Shown: positions 17,544 to 26,900 of the stretch, in pieces
How the letters are laid out: each line of letters starts with the position of its first letter
How positions within the stretch are numbered: the first letter of the stretch is position 1
The notes under the pieces: model-generated
Seen by the model: the letters and a program-made list of their open reading frames with translations, nothing else
What the model was told of the DNA's origin: nothing
Database searches by the model: none
NCBI RefSeq assembly: GCF_000482845.1
Contig: NZ_AXWV01000032.1
Span: forward strand, 1-45,102
Direction: 5' to 3'
Source: Anaerobiospirillum succiniciproducens DSM 6400
GTDB lineage: Bacteria; Pseudomonadota; Gammaproteobacteria; Enterobacterales; Succinivibrionaceae
Length of the DNA stretch: 45,102 bases
Made by a program: the position numbers and the translations under genes

Positions 17544-17771
17544 TGAGAGCTCCGTTACAAAGACATATACAGGTCAAAACCCCTGTACATCGCGGAAAAA
17601 ATAGCAAGTCATTGTATCAAAGAAACGACAAAACTATCAAAATTCTTGCCTAGCCTCAATCTAAAAATCATGAGACGTTGGCATGTCGCTAAGTGCCATA
17701 CATTAGACGTATATAACGCATTAAGCGTAACGACGCGTACGCTATGGCTTAAAGAGAGGCTAGTACAGAGG

Positions 17772-18341
17772 CTACATCATGCGCCAGAGTAAGAACAGCT
17801 CAGGACTTACAGAGGCTAAGATCTTGTAAATCAGTGCGTTTGCGCCATAAATGAGTAACAGCACTACCATTAAAGAAATATCAATCATGCCAATTGGTGG
17901 GATGATGCGCTGTACCGGGCTAGTGATTGGTTCAGTTGCCTGAGATAAGGTGTAACCAAACTCTCGAGTTGCTGGCAACCATGAGCACAGGGCCTGAACT
18001 AACAGCAAACAGATCACAAGATAGCCAAAGCTCTTAATAAAGAGAATGACAGAAGCAAAAAGAGCATACACAATTGGCAGCTTTACAAAGAGTAATGCAG
18101 AGAGCAGCCACCATGCTAGAGAAATAATCATGGCGACAATAAAGCCAGCGATGAAAAATGAGCCCATACGAGCCTGACGCCATACAGGGATATTTACTAA
18201 TGGGTTAGTAAGCTTAGTAACAGCCTGCACCATAGGATGGTAGTAGTTAGCTGACGAACTCTGCAGCAAAGCCCTAAACTGGAATAACATCACGACAGCA
18301 GTCACGATGTACATGAGATTCCAAAACATTGAAAGTGACAT
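17772..18341 (-). CDS. yggT: YggT family integral membrane protein
   Basis: YggT proteins are small inner-membrane proteins with two YGGT modules. The product, 189 residues from ATG 18341, shows both: 'YYHPMVQAVTKLTNPLVNIP' near residue 35 and 'FGYTLSQATEPITSPVQRIIPPIGMIDIS' near residue 130, each next to hydrophobic helices. Four to five transmembrane segments are visible. Length equals E. coli YggT (188). AGGA lies six bases before the ATG; a TTG six bases further upstream is an unlikely start. It follows yggS and proC on the same strand, a common gammaproteobacterial order. The biochemical function is not established. Confidence 0.9.
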   Translation of the reverse strand: MSLSMFWNLMYIVTAVVMLFQFRALLQSSSANYYHPMVQAVTKLTNPLVNIPVWRQARMGSFFIAGFIVAMIISLAWWLLSALLFVKLPIVYALFASVILFIKSFGYLVICLLLVQALCSWLPATREFGYTLSQATEPITSPVQRIIPPIGMIDISLMVVLLLIYGANALIYKILASVSPELFLLWRMM

Positions 18342-18443
18342 AATCAATCCTAAATACTTAACTTAATGCCTGTCATATATGGCAAGGCATCATGAAATCT
18401 ATTTTTGCGCCTCAATAAGGGCTAAATTACTCATCTTTTGAGC

Positions 18444-19262
18444 TTATTTAAACATGTCTTCAAATTCACGAGTACGACGTAGACATGCCTCAATAACCTC
18501 AGACATCATCTCTTCAAAATGATACTCGGTCATTTTTGACAGACCTTGGAAGGTGGTACCACCTTTAGAAGTTACCGCCTCACGTAAGGCTGATACACTT
18601 TGATCTTGATTGTTGATGACCATTTGAACAGTGCCAAGGGCCATAGCCTCAATAATCTGACGTGACTGTTCGGCTGAAAAACCTTTCTTTTGAGTCTCTG
18701 CAATTAAAGCTTCCATAAAGCGATATAAAAATGCAGGAGCAGAGCCTGCTAAAGCGCCCAAGCTGTTAATACCCTCTTCATCAGTAAGTACAGTTTTGCC
18801 AAGGCCCTTTAAGAGCTCTAAGCACAACTCCTCATCAGCCTTGGTAGCGCCTTTATCTAAGGCAACTGAGGTAACACCTAAGCCTAACTTAGCTGGTGTG
18901 TTAGGCATAATACGAATTAATCGAACTGCACCTAAACGAGAGAAGAAGGCAGAAAACTTAAAGCCTGCCGCCATGGAGATGAACAGCTTGTCTGAGTAAT
19001 CAACACCACTATTTTTAATCTCTTCTAAAACATCAGGCATGATCTGTGGCTTTACGCCTAAGAAGATAATCTTAGATTCTCTTAAGGCCTGTATATTGTC
19101 GGCAGTTACTGTGGCACCTTTATTAGCAAAGTGCTCGAGCTTCTCTACATGAGGGCCGCTCACAATAATATTATCGACGTTACCACGGGTAGCGATAATG
19201 CCATTGAAGATACAGGAGGACATATTGCCTCCACCGATAAAGGCGATGTTCAGCTGTTCCAT
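18444..19262 (-). CDS. proC: Pyrroline-5-carboxylate reductase
   Basis: ProC reduces pyrroline-5-carboxylate to proline with NAD(P)H. The Rossmann motif is 'NIAFIGGGNMSSCIFNG' at the N terminus, followed by 'FLGVKPQIMPDVL', 'ISMAAGFKFSAF', 'RLIRIMPNTPAKLGLGVT' and the signature 'LREAVTSKGGTTFQGL'. From ATG 19262 it has 272 residues (E. coli 269). An in-frame GTG nine bases upstream is possible but the ATG fits the family better. It lies between yggS and yggT; gaps of about 100 bp suggest one transcription unit, though this is inferred. Confidence 0.95.
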   Translation of the reverse strand: MEQLNIAFIGGGNMSSCIFNGIIATRGNVDNIIVSGPHVEKLEHFANKGATVTADNIQALRESKIIFLGVKPQIMPDVLEEIKNSGVDYSDKLFISMAAGFKFSAFFSRLGAVRLIRIMPNTPAKLGLGVTSVALDKGATKADEELCLELLKGLGKTVLTDEEGINSLGALAGSAPAFLYRFMEALIAETQKKGFSAEQSRQIIEAMALGTVQMVINNQDQSVSALREAVTSKGGTTFQGLSKMTEYHFEEMMSEVIEACLRRTREFEDMFK

Positions 19263-19374
19263 TCTTTCCACTCAAACATTGCTCTTATAGCAAGACAACC
19301 GAAGTTAGACTCAAGTTTAATTAAAAATTAAGATTAGTACTCTGCGTAAGATGATATCTTATCAAGCACGATCC

Positions 19375-20076
19375 TTACTTGTGATATTCGCGAGCACCGA
19401 AGATAGCTGAGCCAATCCTCACCTCGGTTGAGCCGCAGGCAATAGCCTCATCCAGATCTTGGGTCATACCCATAGATAGCTCAGTTAAATTTGGATATGT
19501 GGCGCTTAATCTATCGCGCAGAGCTTTAAGGCTATTAAATGATTGCTCTAGCTCATCTTTATCTGCATCAATTCGAGCCACGCCCATTAATCCTATCACT
19601 TCAAGCTTAGGTAAAACTGAGGTGGCTTTGATAAGCTCTTCTACCTCATGTTCATCACAACCTTGCTTTTGATCTTCATGAGAAATATTGACCTGAATCA
19701 TCACCTTTAAAGGCGGTAAATCATCAGGACGCTGATCACTTAGTCTCTGAGCAATCTTAATACGATCAAGACTTTCTACCACATCAAAATGAGCGGCAAT
19801 GTGTTTAGTTTTATTCGACTGAATTGGGCCAATAAAATGCCAAATTATGTCATTAAAGCCCTGAGATTTTAAAGACTCTATCTTTTGCGCAGCCTCAAGA
19901 GCATAGGACTCGCCAAAATAACGCTCACCTGCGGCATAGGCCTCTTTAATCATTTGTTCAGGCTTGGTCTTGCTCACACACAAGAGTTTTACCGTACTTA
20001 CATCACGACCAGATGAGGTACATGATGAACTAATTTGATTGTGTACCTGTTGCAGATTTTCAAGAATATTTTGCAT
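19375..20076 (-). CDS. yggS: PLP homeostasis protein YggS (PLPBP/COG0325)
   Basis: This family binds pyridoxal phosphate and controls PLP and amino/keto-acid balance; no catalytic activity is established. The PLP lysine is K36 in 'LLCVSKTKP'. Other landmarks are 'YFGESYALEAAQKI', 'IIWHFIGPIQSNKTK', 'VMIQVNISHEDQKQGC', 'GLMGVARI' and the C-terminal 'ELSMGMTQDLDEAIACGSTEVRIGSAIFG' region (read in parts). Its 233 residues match E. coli YggS (234). It is the first gene of the yggS-proC-yggT minus-strand block; its promoter should lie in 20077-20559. Confidence 0.95.
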   Translation of the reverse strand: MQNILENLQQVHNQISSSCTSSGRDVSTVKLLCVSKTKPEQMIKEAYAAGERYFGESYALEAAQKIESLKSQGFNDIIWHFIGPIQSNKTKHIAAHFDVVESLDRIKIAQRLSDQRPDDLPPLKVMIQVNISHEDQKQGCDEHEVEELIKATSVLPKLEVIGLMGVARIDADKDELEQSFNSLKALRDRLSATYPNLTELSMGMTQDLDEAIACGSTEVRIGSAIFGAREYHK

Positions 20077-20559
20077 GACTCACATCTTCAATTAAGGCCG
20101 AAAGTACAATAAGGAATGATGTCGCAAGTAAAGACAAAGAAAGTTTGCTTAAATTACACCATGGTATCATGTGTAAATTGCGCCACTATCATACTCTTTG
20201 TGTGCATCATCCTAACAGATTACCATCTAGACTCTTGTCAAAATAACTTTTCCTTCATTAATCGTATGCATGATCTTATGATAAGACGAACGCATACTTT
20301 AAGCTAAAGCTTGTTTTGATAGCACTTGTATAGTGCGTACAAAAGCCTATGATCTATTGCGGATGTTTACTGCCATCAGACTGCCAAAGTCTCATGCCTT
20401 GGCACTAATACTAATTTGTAACTCACTAAGTACTGCTTAGTTAAGCTTAGCCTTGATACCGTACTTTAGCTAAAGCTTTAATACAAATTACTTACTCGCA
20501 TCAGGCATAAGCTGATAACTTTTACCTGAGAGCGCTAGACTCACTACAGAGGGACACTA
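20077..20559. other. Divergent yggS/ferredoxin intergenic region
   Basis: This 483-bp gap has no convincing gene. It contains an interrupted hairpin at 20264-20297 (GTATGC/GCATAC with an inner TCTTAT/ATAAGA) and a short dyad TTACAC/GTGTAA at 20154-20176. Two divergent promoters are expected; I cannot place them. Confidence 0.45.
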
Positions 20560-20766
20560 ATGTTCTACATTGATCAAGATACTTGTACTGCATGCGATGC
20601 TTGCATTGAAGCTTGTCCATGCGATGCTGTTATTATCGTCGACGGTAAACACACTATCGACCCAGATCTTTGCGTAGAGTGCGGTGCCTGTTACGATGCA
20701 TGCGAGTGGGGTAGCGTCTTTGAGGCTAACCCTGCGGACATGGTGATCCCAAAGAAGGATCTCTAA
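20560..20766 (+). CDS. 2[4Fe-4S] ferredoxin, small
   Basis: The 68-residue protein is a bacterial-type dicluster ferredoxin, a low-potential electron carrier. The first cluster motif is C9, C12, C15, C19-Pro; the second is C38, C41, C44, C48. The pseudo-twofold repeat 'YIDQDTCTACDAC' and 'TIDPDLCVECGAC' is clear. There is an additional C21, and C48 is followed by Glu rather than the usual Pro. AGAGGGA lies a few bases before the ATG. It is a single gene with its own terminator. Its partner is not in the window; hydrogenase, pyruvate:ferredoxin oxidoreductase or similar would fit an anaerobe, but this is inference. Confidence 0.95.
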   Translation: MFYIDQDTCTACDACIEACPCDAVIIVDGKHTIDPDLCVECGACYDACEWGSVFEANPADMVIPKKDL

Positions 20767-20801
20767 TACTCATTGTGTCGCGCACGGTGCTCATCACATA
20801 C

Positions 20802-20836
20802 GATAAAGGCAGCTTCAAGCTGCCTTTATCATTTTT
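20802..20836. terminator. Terminator between ferredoxin and uvrD
   Basis: GATAAAGGCAGCT and AGCTGCCTTTATC form a perfect 13-bp stem with a TCA loop (20802-20830), followed by ATTTTT. uvrD converges from the other side, so it may serve both genes. Confidence 0.9.
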
Positions 20837-20904
20837 ACTTGAAGTAGTGGCCAACGTATTTGCCATTATTAAAAGCCGCCATAAGCTCAACTATCTTAGA
20901 TAAG

Positions 20905-23757
20905 CTAGTTTACCTTTTTGATAGCATATGGCTTAGTCCCCATATCCTTGAGAAGGCCCACTGCCTCTTCAATAAAGCGACTTATATGTACCTTCTCTGC
21001 TGGATAACCGTAACTACTACGTTGTAAACAATAGCCTACAAATAACTCTTGCTTGGCACGTGTTACAGCAACATAAGCTAAACGACGCTCTTCTTCTATA
21101 TTTTTATTTAAGCGTGATGGCAAAATGTTTTCCTCAAAGCCAACACAGATGACTGCCTTAAACTCCAAGCCTTTAGCTGAGTGAATCGTCATGAGCTTAA
21201 CTGAATTGTCATCAACCACGCCGTTTTGACCCTTTTCATTTGACTCAGCTGAGCTAATCAAAGCCACGCCAGATATAAAGTTTAAGAGCAAATCAAACTG
21301 CGAAATTTCAGTGCCATCGTCAAGCACGATCTTGCTCTGCTCTCTAAGTACTTGTGCATGATCTGCACTCTCTTTAGCATCACCATCATGATCTTTATTG
21401 TGACCATCCATATTCATAAATGGCTCTTTTGTAGCTTTAACAGCTTTAACTGGTGATTTTTGAGCCTTAGATAAAAGCCCTTCACTCTCAGCGATAGAAG
21501 TTAACCCTGACACAGACTCATTAGACTCATCTTGAGAATCTCTACTCTCACTAACCTCGGTGTAAATCGCCGCTACAGCTGGGGCTGGCTCTGCATCATC
21601 GTCATCGCGAATTGACTGTAAGAAAGCCTCATAGCTTGAGATCTCAGTTCCATCATCACCAATGAGAGCATCCTCAATACGCAAAGCTAACTCATTGAGA
21701 TTGCTAGTTGGCTTTTCTTGCAGAGCCTCCGCATTAATAATAAGCTGTTCAATATTGTCCATACGAGATACACCAAAACGAGCAGAGTGCTCCTTGGTAT
21801 CTAAAGACATAAAGTACTCATCAAGACCAGACTCACTAATCACCAGCTTAATTAAATCAGGCAGCTTGGTGGTGTACATCTTTTTCTTTAACGACTCAAT
21901 CAGCTCATAAAACGGAATGGCTTTTTTAAAGGCATTGGTAGTTGAGCGATCGCCTGATCTAAATGCCATACTCAAAGCTTCATAGCATGACAAGCCGCAG
22001 GTTCGAGCATAGAGCTTAATCTTCTGCAGATAAGCCTCACCCATACCTCTACGTGGGACATTTAAGACCTGCTCAAAGGCAATGTCGTCCTTTGGATTAA
22101 CCATGAGGCGCAAATAACAGAGCACTAAGACAATCTCAGAACGCTCATAGAACTTGGTGCCACCATAGATCTGATATGGAATATGACTATTAAGCAGCAT
22201 GCTTTCAATAGGAGATGAAAGCGAGTTATTGCGATAGAGCACTGCAACGTCTTTGTACTCATAGCCCTTAGCTTGCAAGATCTCTAGAACACGACTTACA
22301 AAAGCCGCATCAGAACTGCACCTTACGATATTTACTACAGGAGTATCTTTTTGCTGCAATTGCCAAGTATGCTTGATACGTTTTTTTACCTTGTTATCAG
22401 AAATGGTGTGATTAAAGATCAGTGCTTCAATAACCATTTTGCGCATTGAAGGTGTCATTTGCTCAAGAGCGCCATGATAGCCATCAACACTTTCTAACTG
22501 TTTAAAGTAATCAGCACTGTACGGCTCTACTCTAAAAGTTATGCCACTAGAAGCACCCAGTTCCTCAACATCATCAGAGAGTAACTCACTACCTGCATTA
22601 AAACTGTCTTCTACAATTGCACCATGAGCTGCAGATTTTACAGAGCCAGTCTCATCAGAACAGACAAACTTAATGGCCTCTATGACCTTATCTTTTGGGA
22701 GTGACAGCAGCAACTGCAAGTCTGCTTTAGAAAGCTCTTTATAAATATCAGGTGCAGTTAAGAACTTCTCAATAATACGATCTGAGTTATAGGCAATTAT
22801 GGCATTTGCAAAGTTCAGAATGTTTTGTGTTGAACGGTAGTTAATGGTCAGCTCATGCTTGTTGATATTTGGCAGATCTCGCTCAATACGCTGCAGATTG
22901 GCAATATCAGCACCACGCCATGCATAGATACCCTGATCATCATCGCCCACCACCATTAAATGGTTGTACTGATTCTTAATTAGCATGACGATCTGATACT
23001 GAATGGTATTGGTATCCTGAAACTCGTCGATAAAGATGTACTTAAAGCGGCGGGTGTAATACTGTCGAATGCTTGAGTTTTCCAACAAGAGCTTCTTGGT
23101 ACGATTGAGCAGATCATTAAAGTCTAAGACGCTAGAGGTCTCACATTCTTGGCAGTAACATGCAAAGAGAATCTGATAGAGCTCTTCACTAGAGTATGAT
23201 TCCCAGTTATCTGCAAGCGAAGCTCTTACAGCCTTAAGTACTTTTGGATCAATTGCTGGACTTATGTCCTTTTGCTTATCCTGATTGATACGATTGAGTA
23301 CTGTGCGTAGGTCAACCTCACCATCTTTCAAATCGCCATAAGACTCATTGTTCTTAATGCCGTATTGAGTGTAGATACGCTTTAGTAATGTCTTTTGATC
23401 TGAGGTGGTAATGATCGAAAACTCACTTGGTAGTCCCGCCTCAATCGCATGGCGATGCAAGATCTTATTGCACAGACCATGGAAGGTTGTTACGACCAGG
23501 CTTTTAACATCGTCATCATCCCAGCCTAAGGCCAACGTTAGACGGGTACGCATCTCCTCAGCAGCCTTGTTGGTAAAGGTTACCGCCAGGATCTGCCATG
23601 GCTTACACTCTTGAGTACTAACAAGATATGCCACACGCGAGATCAATACTTTAGTCTTTCCTGTACCAGCACCTGCAACTACAAACATGTCACAAGGATC
23701 GGCAGTAGCAATCTCAAGCTGCTGTTCATTAAGGCTATCAAGCAATGATGTAGGCAT
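20905..23757 (-). CDS. uvrD: UvrD-type superfamily 1 DNA helicase with acidic insertions
   Basis: This 3'-5' helicase acts in nucleotide excision and mismatch repair. 'LLDSLNEQQLEIA' at the N terminus resembles UvrD more than Rep. Conserved motifs: Walker A GAGTGKT (29-35), 'VTFTNKAAEEMR' (59-70), 'IDEFQDTN' (243-250), 'GDDDQGIYAWRGA' (271-283), 'INYRST', 'VLYRNN' (506-511), 'LMTIHSAKGLEF' (855-866) and 'RLAYVAVTRAK' (892-902). It has 950 residues against 720 in E. coli. Extra sequence lies at about 335-475 and at 701-812, an acidic Ser/Asp stretch flanked by two copies of DDGTEIS (701 and 813). All catalytic motifs are intact, so it is probably active. The uvrD/xerC/dapF neighbourhood matches E. 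coli. Confidence 0.93.
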   Translation of the reverse strand: MPTSLLDSLNEQQLEIATADPCDMFVVAGAGTGKTKVLISRVAYLVSTQECKPWQILAVTFTNKAAEEMRTRLTLALGWDDDDVKSLVVTTFHGLCNKILHRHAIEAGLPSEFSIITTSDQKTLLKRIYTQYGIKNNESYGDLKDGEVDLRTVLNRINQDKQKDISPAIDPKVLKAVRASLADNWESYSSEELYQILFACYCQECETSSVLDFNDLLNRTKKLLLENSSIRQYYTRRFKYIFIDEFQDTNTIQYQIVMLIKNQYNHLMVVGDDDQGIYAWRGADIANLQRIERDLPNINKHELTINYRSTQNILNFANAIIAYNSDRIIEKFLTAPDIYKELSKADLQLLLSLPKDKVIEAIKFVCSDETGSVKSAAHGAIVEDSFNAGSELLSDDVEELGASSGITFRVEPYSADYFKQLESVDGYHGALEQMTPSMRKMVIEALIFNHTISDNKVKKRIKHTWQLQQKDTPVVNIVRCSSDAAFVSRVLEILQAKGYEYKDVAVLYRNNSLSSPIESMLLNSHIPYQIYGGTKFYERSEIVLVLCYLRLMVNPKDDIAFEQVLNVPRRGMGEAYLQKIKLYARTCGLSCYEALSMAFRSGDRSTTNAFKKAIPFYELIESLKKKMYTTKLPDLIKLVISESGLDEYFMSLDTKEHSARFGVSRMDNIEQLIINAEALQEKPTSNLNELALRIEDALIGDDGTEISSYEAFLQSIRDDDDAEPAPAVAAIYTEVSESRDSQDESNESVSGLTSIAESEGLLSKAQKSPVKAVKATKEPFMNMDGHNKDHDGDAKESADHAQVLREQSKIVLDDGTEISQFDLLLNFISGVALISSAESNEKGQNGVVDDNSVKLMTIHSAKGLEFKAVICVGFEENILPSRLNKNIEEERRLAYVAVTRAKQELFVGYCLQRSSYGYPAEKVHISRFIEEAVGLLKDMGTKPYAIKKVN

Positions 23758-23959
23758 GATCTGTACAACCTTATAAAAAATGTGGCACTCAAAAGATAAC
23801 GAAGCAAAGAAAGCAGCTACCTAAGAGCCTAGGATAAGTGCCAAACAACACCTAAGCACATAAAAACGCTGCGCACATCTAAAGCATCATATGCTTTAGT
23901 AACACCCCCTCATCATTAAAGCGCGAGCATAGTACATGAATACATACACGCTCTCTCTT

Positions 23960-26900
23960 TTAGATGACAGGATCACGCTTTACCTGATCTTTCTTGCTAG
24001 ATCCAAGGGCTTTTAGTAGCTCTTCTGAGTTTTCGAGCATATCTTGGGTCTGTTCAATAAGCACAGGGTCATTTGGTTGGGCACGTGGGTGCGCAGCAGC
24101 AACCACATCTTTTAAGGCTGCTAGATCCATATGGGTATAAATCTGTGTTGCGGCCAAGGATGAGTGTCCTAGCATCTCTTGGACTAAACGTAAGTCCGCG
24201 CCATTACTTAAAAGCTGAGTGGCAAAAGAGTGACGCAACTTATGCGGCGTAACCTTACCTTCAAGTCCTGTTCTGATGGCTGCATTCTTAAAGCGCGATT
24301 GAATGGCTCGAGTTGTAATACGATAGCCAAAACGATTTAAGAACAAAGCGTCCTCAATAGGCTTGAACTCATCACGAACGCTTAAGTATTTACGAATAGC
24401 ATCTAAAGCCACCTCGCCTACAGGCACGATGCGGGTTTTATCGCCCTTACCTGTGACACGTACTTCTTTCATATCAAAGTCGATATCGCCAAGATTTAGA
24501 GAAACAAGCTCACTGACACGTAGGCCAGATGAGAACAAGAGCTCTGTAACTGCTCTATCTCTTATATCATTCGGCGTAGTTAACGGCTCTGAAGTAAGAC
24601 GATCGATTTCATTTATAGATAATACACGCGGAAGTGCGTTTTTTACTCTCGGAGGGGAAATGAAATCTATAGGATTGCTAGAGATGATCTCTCTTTTAAT
24701 TAAAAACTTAAAGAAAGATGATAGAGCATGGATAGAATGAGCTACAGACGCACTTGAATAACGAGTGTTATTGCTATTGATTGCAAACAAACGTTGAATC
24801 TTACGCATCTGCTGCTTTGATAGCCCCTCCCAAGAAGTAACTGCTGGCAGACCTTCATCAACTTGTTTGTTTAACAAGTTAATCACTCTTGAGAGGACTT
24901 CTTTGTAAGCCTTAAAGGTAGCCAGAGAATACATCTTTTCAAAACGAATGTAGCTTAAAAAGAGATTAGCATCTGCATACAATCCCTCATCGCTATCAAA
25001 GAACTCAGCCATCTCGCCCCAGTTACGAGCCTGGCCTGTAAGAGGGTTGATGATCATACCAGTACGCTCATCAGCTCGATACTCGTTTTGCATTTGCTTA
25101 AGCGCTTCAAGTGACACATCTTTGTCGATGCGCACATCTAAACGCTCTATGCGTTCTTGAATCTCCTGCTGCTCTTGCTTAGTAAAGTTATCACGCGCCT
25201 TAGGACCATTACGGCGCTTGATAGACTCTCTTTCCGAGGACTGCGCATCAGACCACTCCGAGCGCTCTTCCACCGTATCGGTACTAACTAGTGACTTCTT
25301 GACATGTACCTGTGCAACTTGCTCACCGCCCTCAATTCCACAAGCATCTGCAGGCAATGCCCTCATAGCATCACTAAGATCATTAGCGTTTGCAGGCAAC
25401 GCGCTTATCGCATCACTAAGATCATTAGCGTCTGCAGGCAATACGCTCATAGCATCACTAAGATCATCAGAGTCTGCAGGCAATACGCTCATCGCACCAC
25501 TAAGATCATTAGCGTCTGCAGGCAATGCGCTTATCGCACCACTAAGATTATTAGCGTCAGCAGGCAATGCGCTCATCGCATCACTAAGATTGTCTGCGCC
25601 TACAGGCAATGCGCTTATAGCATCACCAAGATTGTCTGCGCCTACAGCGCCCGCTCCATGCTTAGCGATATTGTCATCGCTTTCATTAAGATGAAGTGCA
25701 TCAGCTGCATTAGCATTGAGGTCACTTGTCGCATGTCCAAGATCAGCACTCGATTCTATATGATTATCAGAGGCCTTTAGCTTAGATTCAATGGCGCTAA
25801 AGTCGACCTCATCATCAGCTGAAACCACCAGATCATCAAGCGATAGCTTGCTTGAGGCTAGGTCTTTATCATGGTGATCTTTTACATCATTAACATGGAT
25901 GCTATCTTCAATCTCAGGCAGCGAACTACTTTCTTGCAGGCATGACTCATCTAATGCCCTTTGGGCACCATCATCAGAGGAACTACTATCTTGCGGCACA
26001 TTAGCTAATGAGTCGTATGAGCCTCTTTCATCGTCATCGGATGTGCTCAAAGACGCCTCAGCAACGTCTGATATCTTAGCTATCTCATCTATGACATCAT
26101 CTTGAGCATCGATATCTGAAGACTTAGGATCAGCTAGCTTAGCTTGTATATGCTCAGAGGCATGCTCCACATCAGATAAATCATCGTCTGTATCGCACAC
26201 CACAGCATCATCTAAATGGGCTACCTCTGAGGACTGTTCATCACTCTTTGTGTCTAGACGCCATAGCTCATCGATAGCTTCTTCAGAAGCTTTATCGTCC
26301 TTATCAATAAACGCAAAGAGTTCATCATCATCCTCAGCCATGAGCGCCAAGAATCGAGCTGACTGTGAGATACGCTTGCTGCCTACCTTGTCAGATACTG
26401 TCTCACTACTACGAGCACTATCGCTCTTTACACTGCTATCGCTCTTAGAGCATTCTTGCTCTTTTTCTCGAGCAAGATCATGACTATCATCAGCGCTAAT
26501 ATCTGTCTTAGTTAGCTCTGATTGCTCTCTTTCATGAGTCTTTAAAGTACTCTTTGCCTCATGCAGCTTGCTATTATCTTGGCCATGATCTTTGTCCTGT
26601 ACCTCTCTATGATGATCTTGAGTAGAGGTGCCAGGCTCTGGCTTGTCCCCATGAGGCTCTTTTTGTATAGCCATGCCCATTGGTTTGCTTGGGATAGCCT
26701 GCATAGCAACGCTAGCAGATGCATTTTGCATCTGCTGCATGACAGCGCCTGCAGGTGCATTTGGCAGCTGCTGCATGGCAGCGTCTGCAGGTGCATTTGG
26801 TATCTGCTGCATGGCAGCGCCTGCAGGTGCGTTTGGCATCTGCTGCATGGCTGCGCCTGCAGGTGCATTTGGCACCTGCTGCGTGGCAGCGCCTGCCGGT

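Noticed and set aside
20116..20307. Possible 63-residue gene between yggS and the ferredoxin.
   Set aside because: No RBS, unusual composition, overlaps a hairpin, and no recognisable features.
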